From Winogradskyella wandonensis (lineage in GTDB: Bacteria > Bacteroidota > Bacteroidia > Flavobacteriales > Flavobacteriaceae), in contig NZ_SMGI01000001.1 of the NCBI RefSeq assembly GCF_004346845.1, positions 901,116 to 965,115 on the forward strand: a stretch of 64,000 bases of DNA, in the 5' to 3' direction. Positions 63,475 to 64,000 of this stretch are shown here, in pieces (within the stretch, counting starts at the first letter, position 1; every line of letters starts with the position of its first letter). The notes under the pieces were generated by a model. The model ran no database searches and had not been told where the DNA came from. It saw only the letters and a list, made by a program, of their open reading frames with translations. A program made the position numbers and the translations under genes.

Positions 63475-64000
63475 CTACTTGATGTACTCAATAGCTGCTT
63501 GCATTTCAGTTTTAGAATCAAAAAAGCCTTGGTCTTCCATCCACTTATCGTTGTAAACTTTACTCATATATCTAGAACCGTGATCCGGAAAAACGACTAC
63601 TATGTTGTCATTGAGCTTAAACTCACCGTCGTCATTCAACTGCTTAATGGCTTGTAAGGCAGCGCCACTTGTATAACCTACAAATAATCCTTCTTTACTA
63701 GAAACTTCTCGCGCTGAATGTGCACTTTCTTCATCCGTAACTTTTACGAATTTATCTATAGCATCAAAATCTGTAGCTGTAGGAATTAAGTTTTTACCTA
63801 AACCTTCTATTCGATATGGGTAAATCTCATTAGCGTCGAACTCACGTGTTTCATGGTATTTTTTTAATACCGAACCATAAGCATCAACACCTATAATTTT
63901 AATATCTTTATTTTGTTCTTTTAGAAATCTTGCAATACCAGAAATCGTACCTCCTGTTCCACTACACGCAACTAAATGTGTAATCTTTCCTTCAGTTTGT
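63475..64000 (-). CDS. Cysteine synthase / PLP-dependent beta-replacing enzyme (3' part)
   Basis: The frame is open to the right edge of the window, with the stop TAG at 63475-63477; about 175 C-terminal residues are seen. The PLP phosphate-binding Gly loop [16 protein letters not shown] is present, followed by [36 protein letters not shown] and the end [20 protein letters not shown]. This is the cysteine synthase / cystathionine beta-synthase family of fold-type II. It should make cysteine from O-acetylserine and sulfide, or cystathionine; the N-terminal lysine region is outside. Confidence 0.9.
   Translation of the reverse strand, partial: QTEGKITHLVACSGTGGTISGIARFLKEQNKDIKIIGVDAYGSVLKKYHETREFDANEIYPYRIEGLGKNLIPTATDFDAIDKFVKVTDEESAHSAREVSSKEGLFVGYTSGAALQAIKQLNDDGEFKLNDNIVVVFPDHGSRYMSKVYNDKWMEDQGFFDSKTEMQAAIEYIK

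Noticed and set aside
1-64000. CRISPR array, rRNA, tRNA, transposase or prophage block
   Set aside because: No repeat-spacer pattern, no tRNA-like cloverleaf in the short spacers, and no integrase, transposase or structural phage genes were seen. The repeats found are short, single and scattered.

Overview
The window reads as chromosomal DNA of a marine-type Flavobacteriaceae (Bacteroidota). It is AT-rich, has A-rich rather than Shine-Dalgarno-rich leaders, several TAnnTTTG-type -7 promoter elements, and lineage markers: porX (type IX secretion regulator), fused lpxC-fabZ, an L-histidine operon with fused hisB and hisIE, YfhO and DUF4834 proteins, a serine-palmitoyltransferase-like enzyme and zinc-dependent DUF5117/DUF4953 proteases. 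No rRNA, tRNA, CRISPR array, transposase or prophage was seen. Nearly every base is assigned to a gene or a short spacer.

Layout. 1-4.4 kb: secreted and lipoprotein genes, then a compact three-gene operon on the minus strand (small beta-rich protein, TPR receptor class III nucleotide cyclase, small three-TM protein of Pycsar-effector type). 4.7-7.1 kb: topB, carrying a dispersed repeat in frame. 7.1-14.9 kb: cold-shock-domain protein, DUF2452, FAD oxidoreductase, large metalloprotease, DUF3817 plus MscS channel, thioesterase, DUF72. 15-23.7 kb: small conserved proteins, a stress cluster (lipoprotein, DUF1328, MscS, Dps), truA between two paralogous membrane proteins, a membrane LytTR regulator, an S41 hydrolase and a YwqK-like protein. 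23.7-31 kb: hisGDCBHAF(IE), preceded by a clear histidine leader peptide and attenuator. 31-35.3 kb: fabG with a secreted protein, a VWA membrane protein and an SPFH protein. 35.5-42.4 kb: lipid A and central genes (lpxD, lpxC-fabZ, lpxA, efp, an lpxD paralogue, sucD). 42.4-50.7 kb: HD hydrolase, porX, tsaE, a small overlapping gene pair, ald, proline dehydrogenase, aroB. 50.7-64 kb: DUF3667, two paralogous exported repeat proteins with sigma-54-like promoters, a polysaccharide export/glycosyltransferase/YfhO operon, an outer-membrane transporter-like protein, a GNAT-like protein, the sphingolipid-type synthase and the 3' part of a cysteine synthase.

The points most worth following are (1) the receptor cyclase directly coupled to a Pycsar-type membrane effector, whose base-selecting residues look like those of an adenylyl cyclase rather than a pyrimidine cyclase; (2) a textbook ribosome-mediated his attenuator with four consecutive His codons and competing stems; (3) a family of short dispersed imperfect palindromes, one of which lies in frame inside topB and another in the loop of a terminator; and (4) matched -24/-12 elements in front of two paralogous exported proteins.
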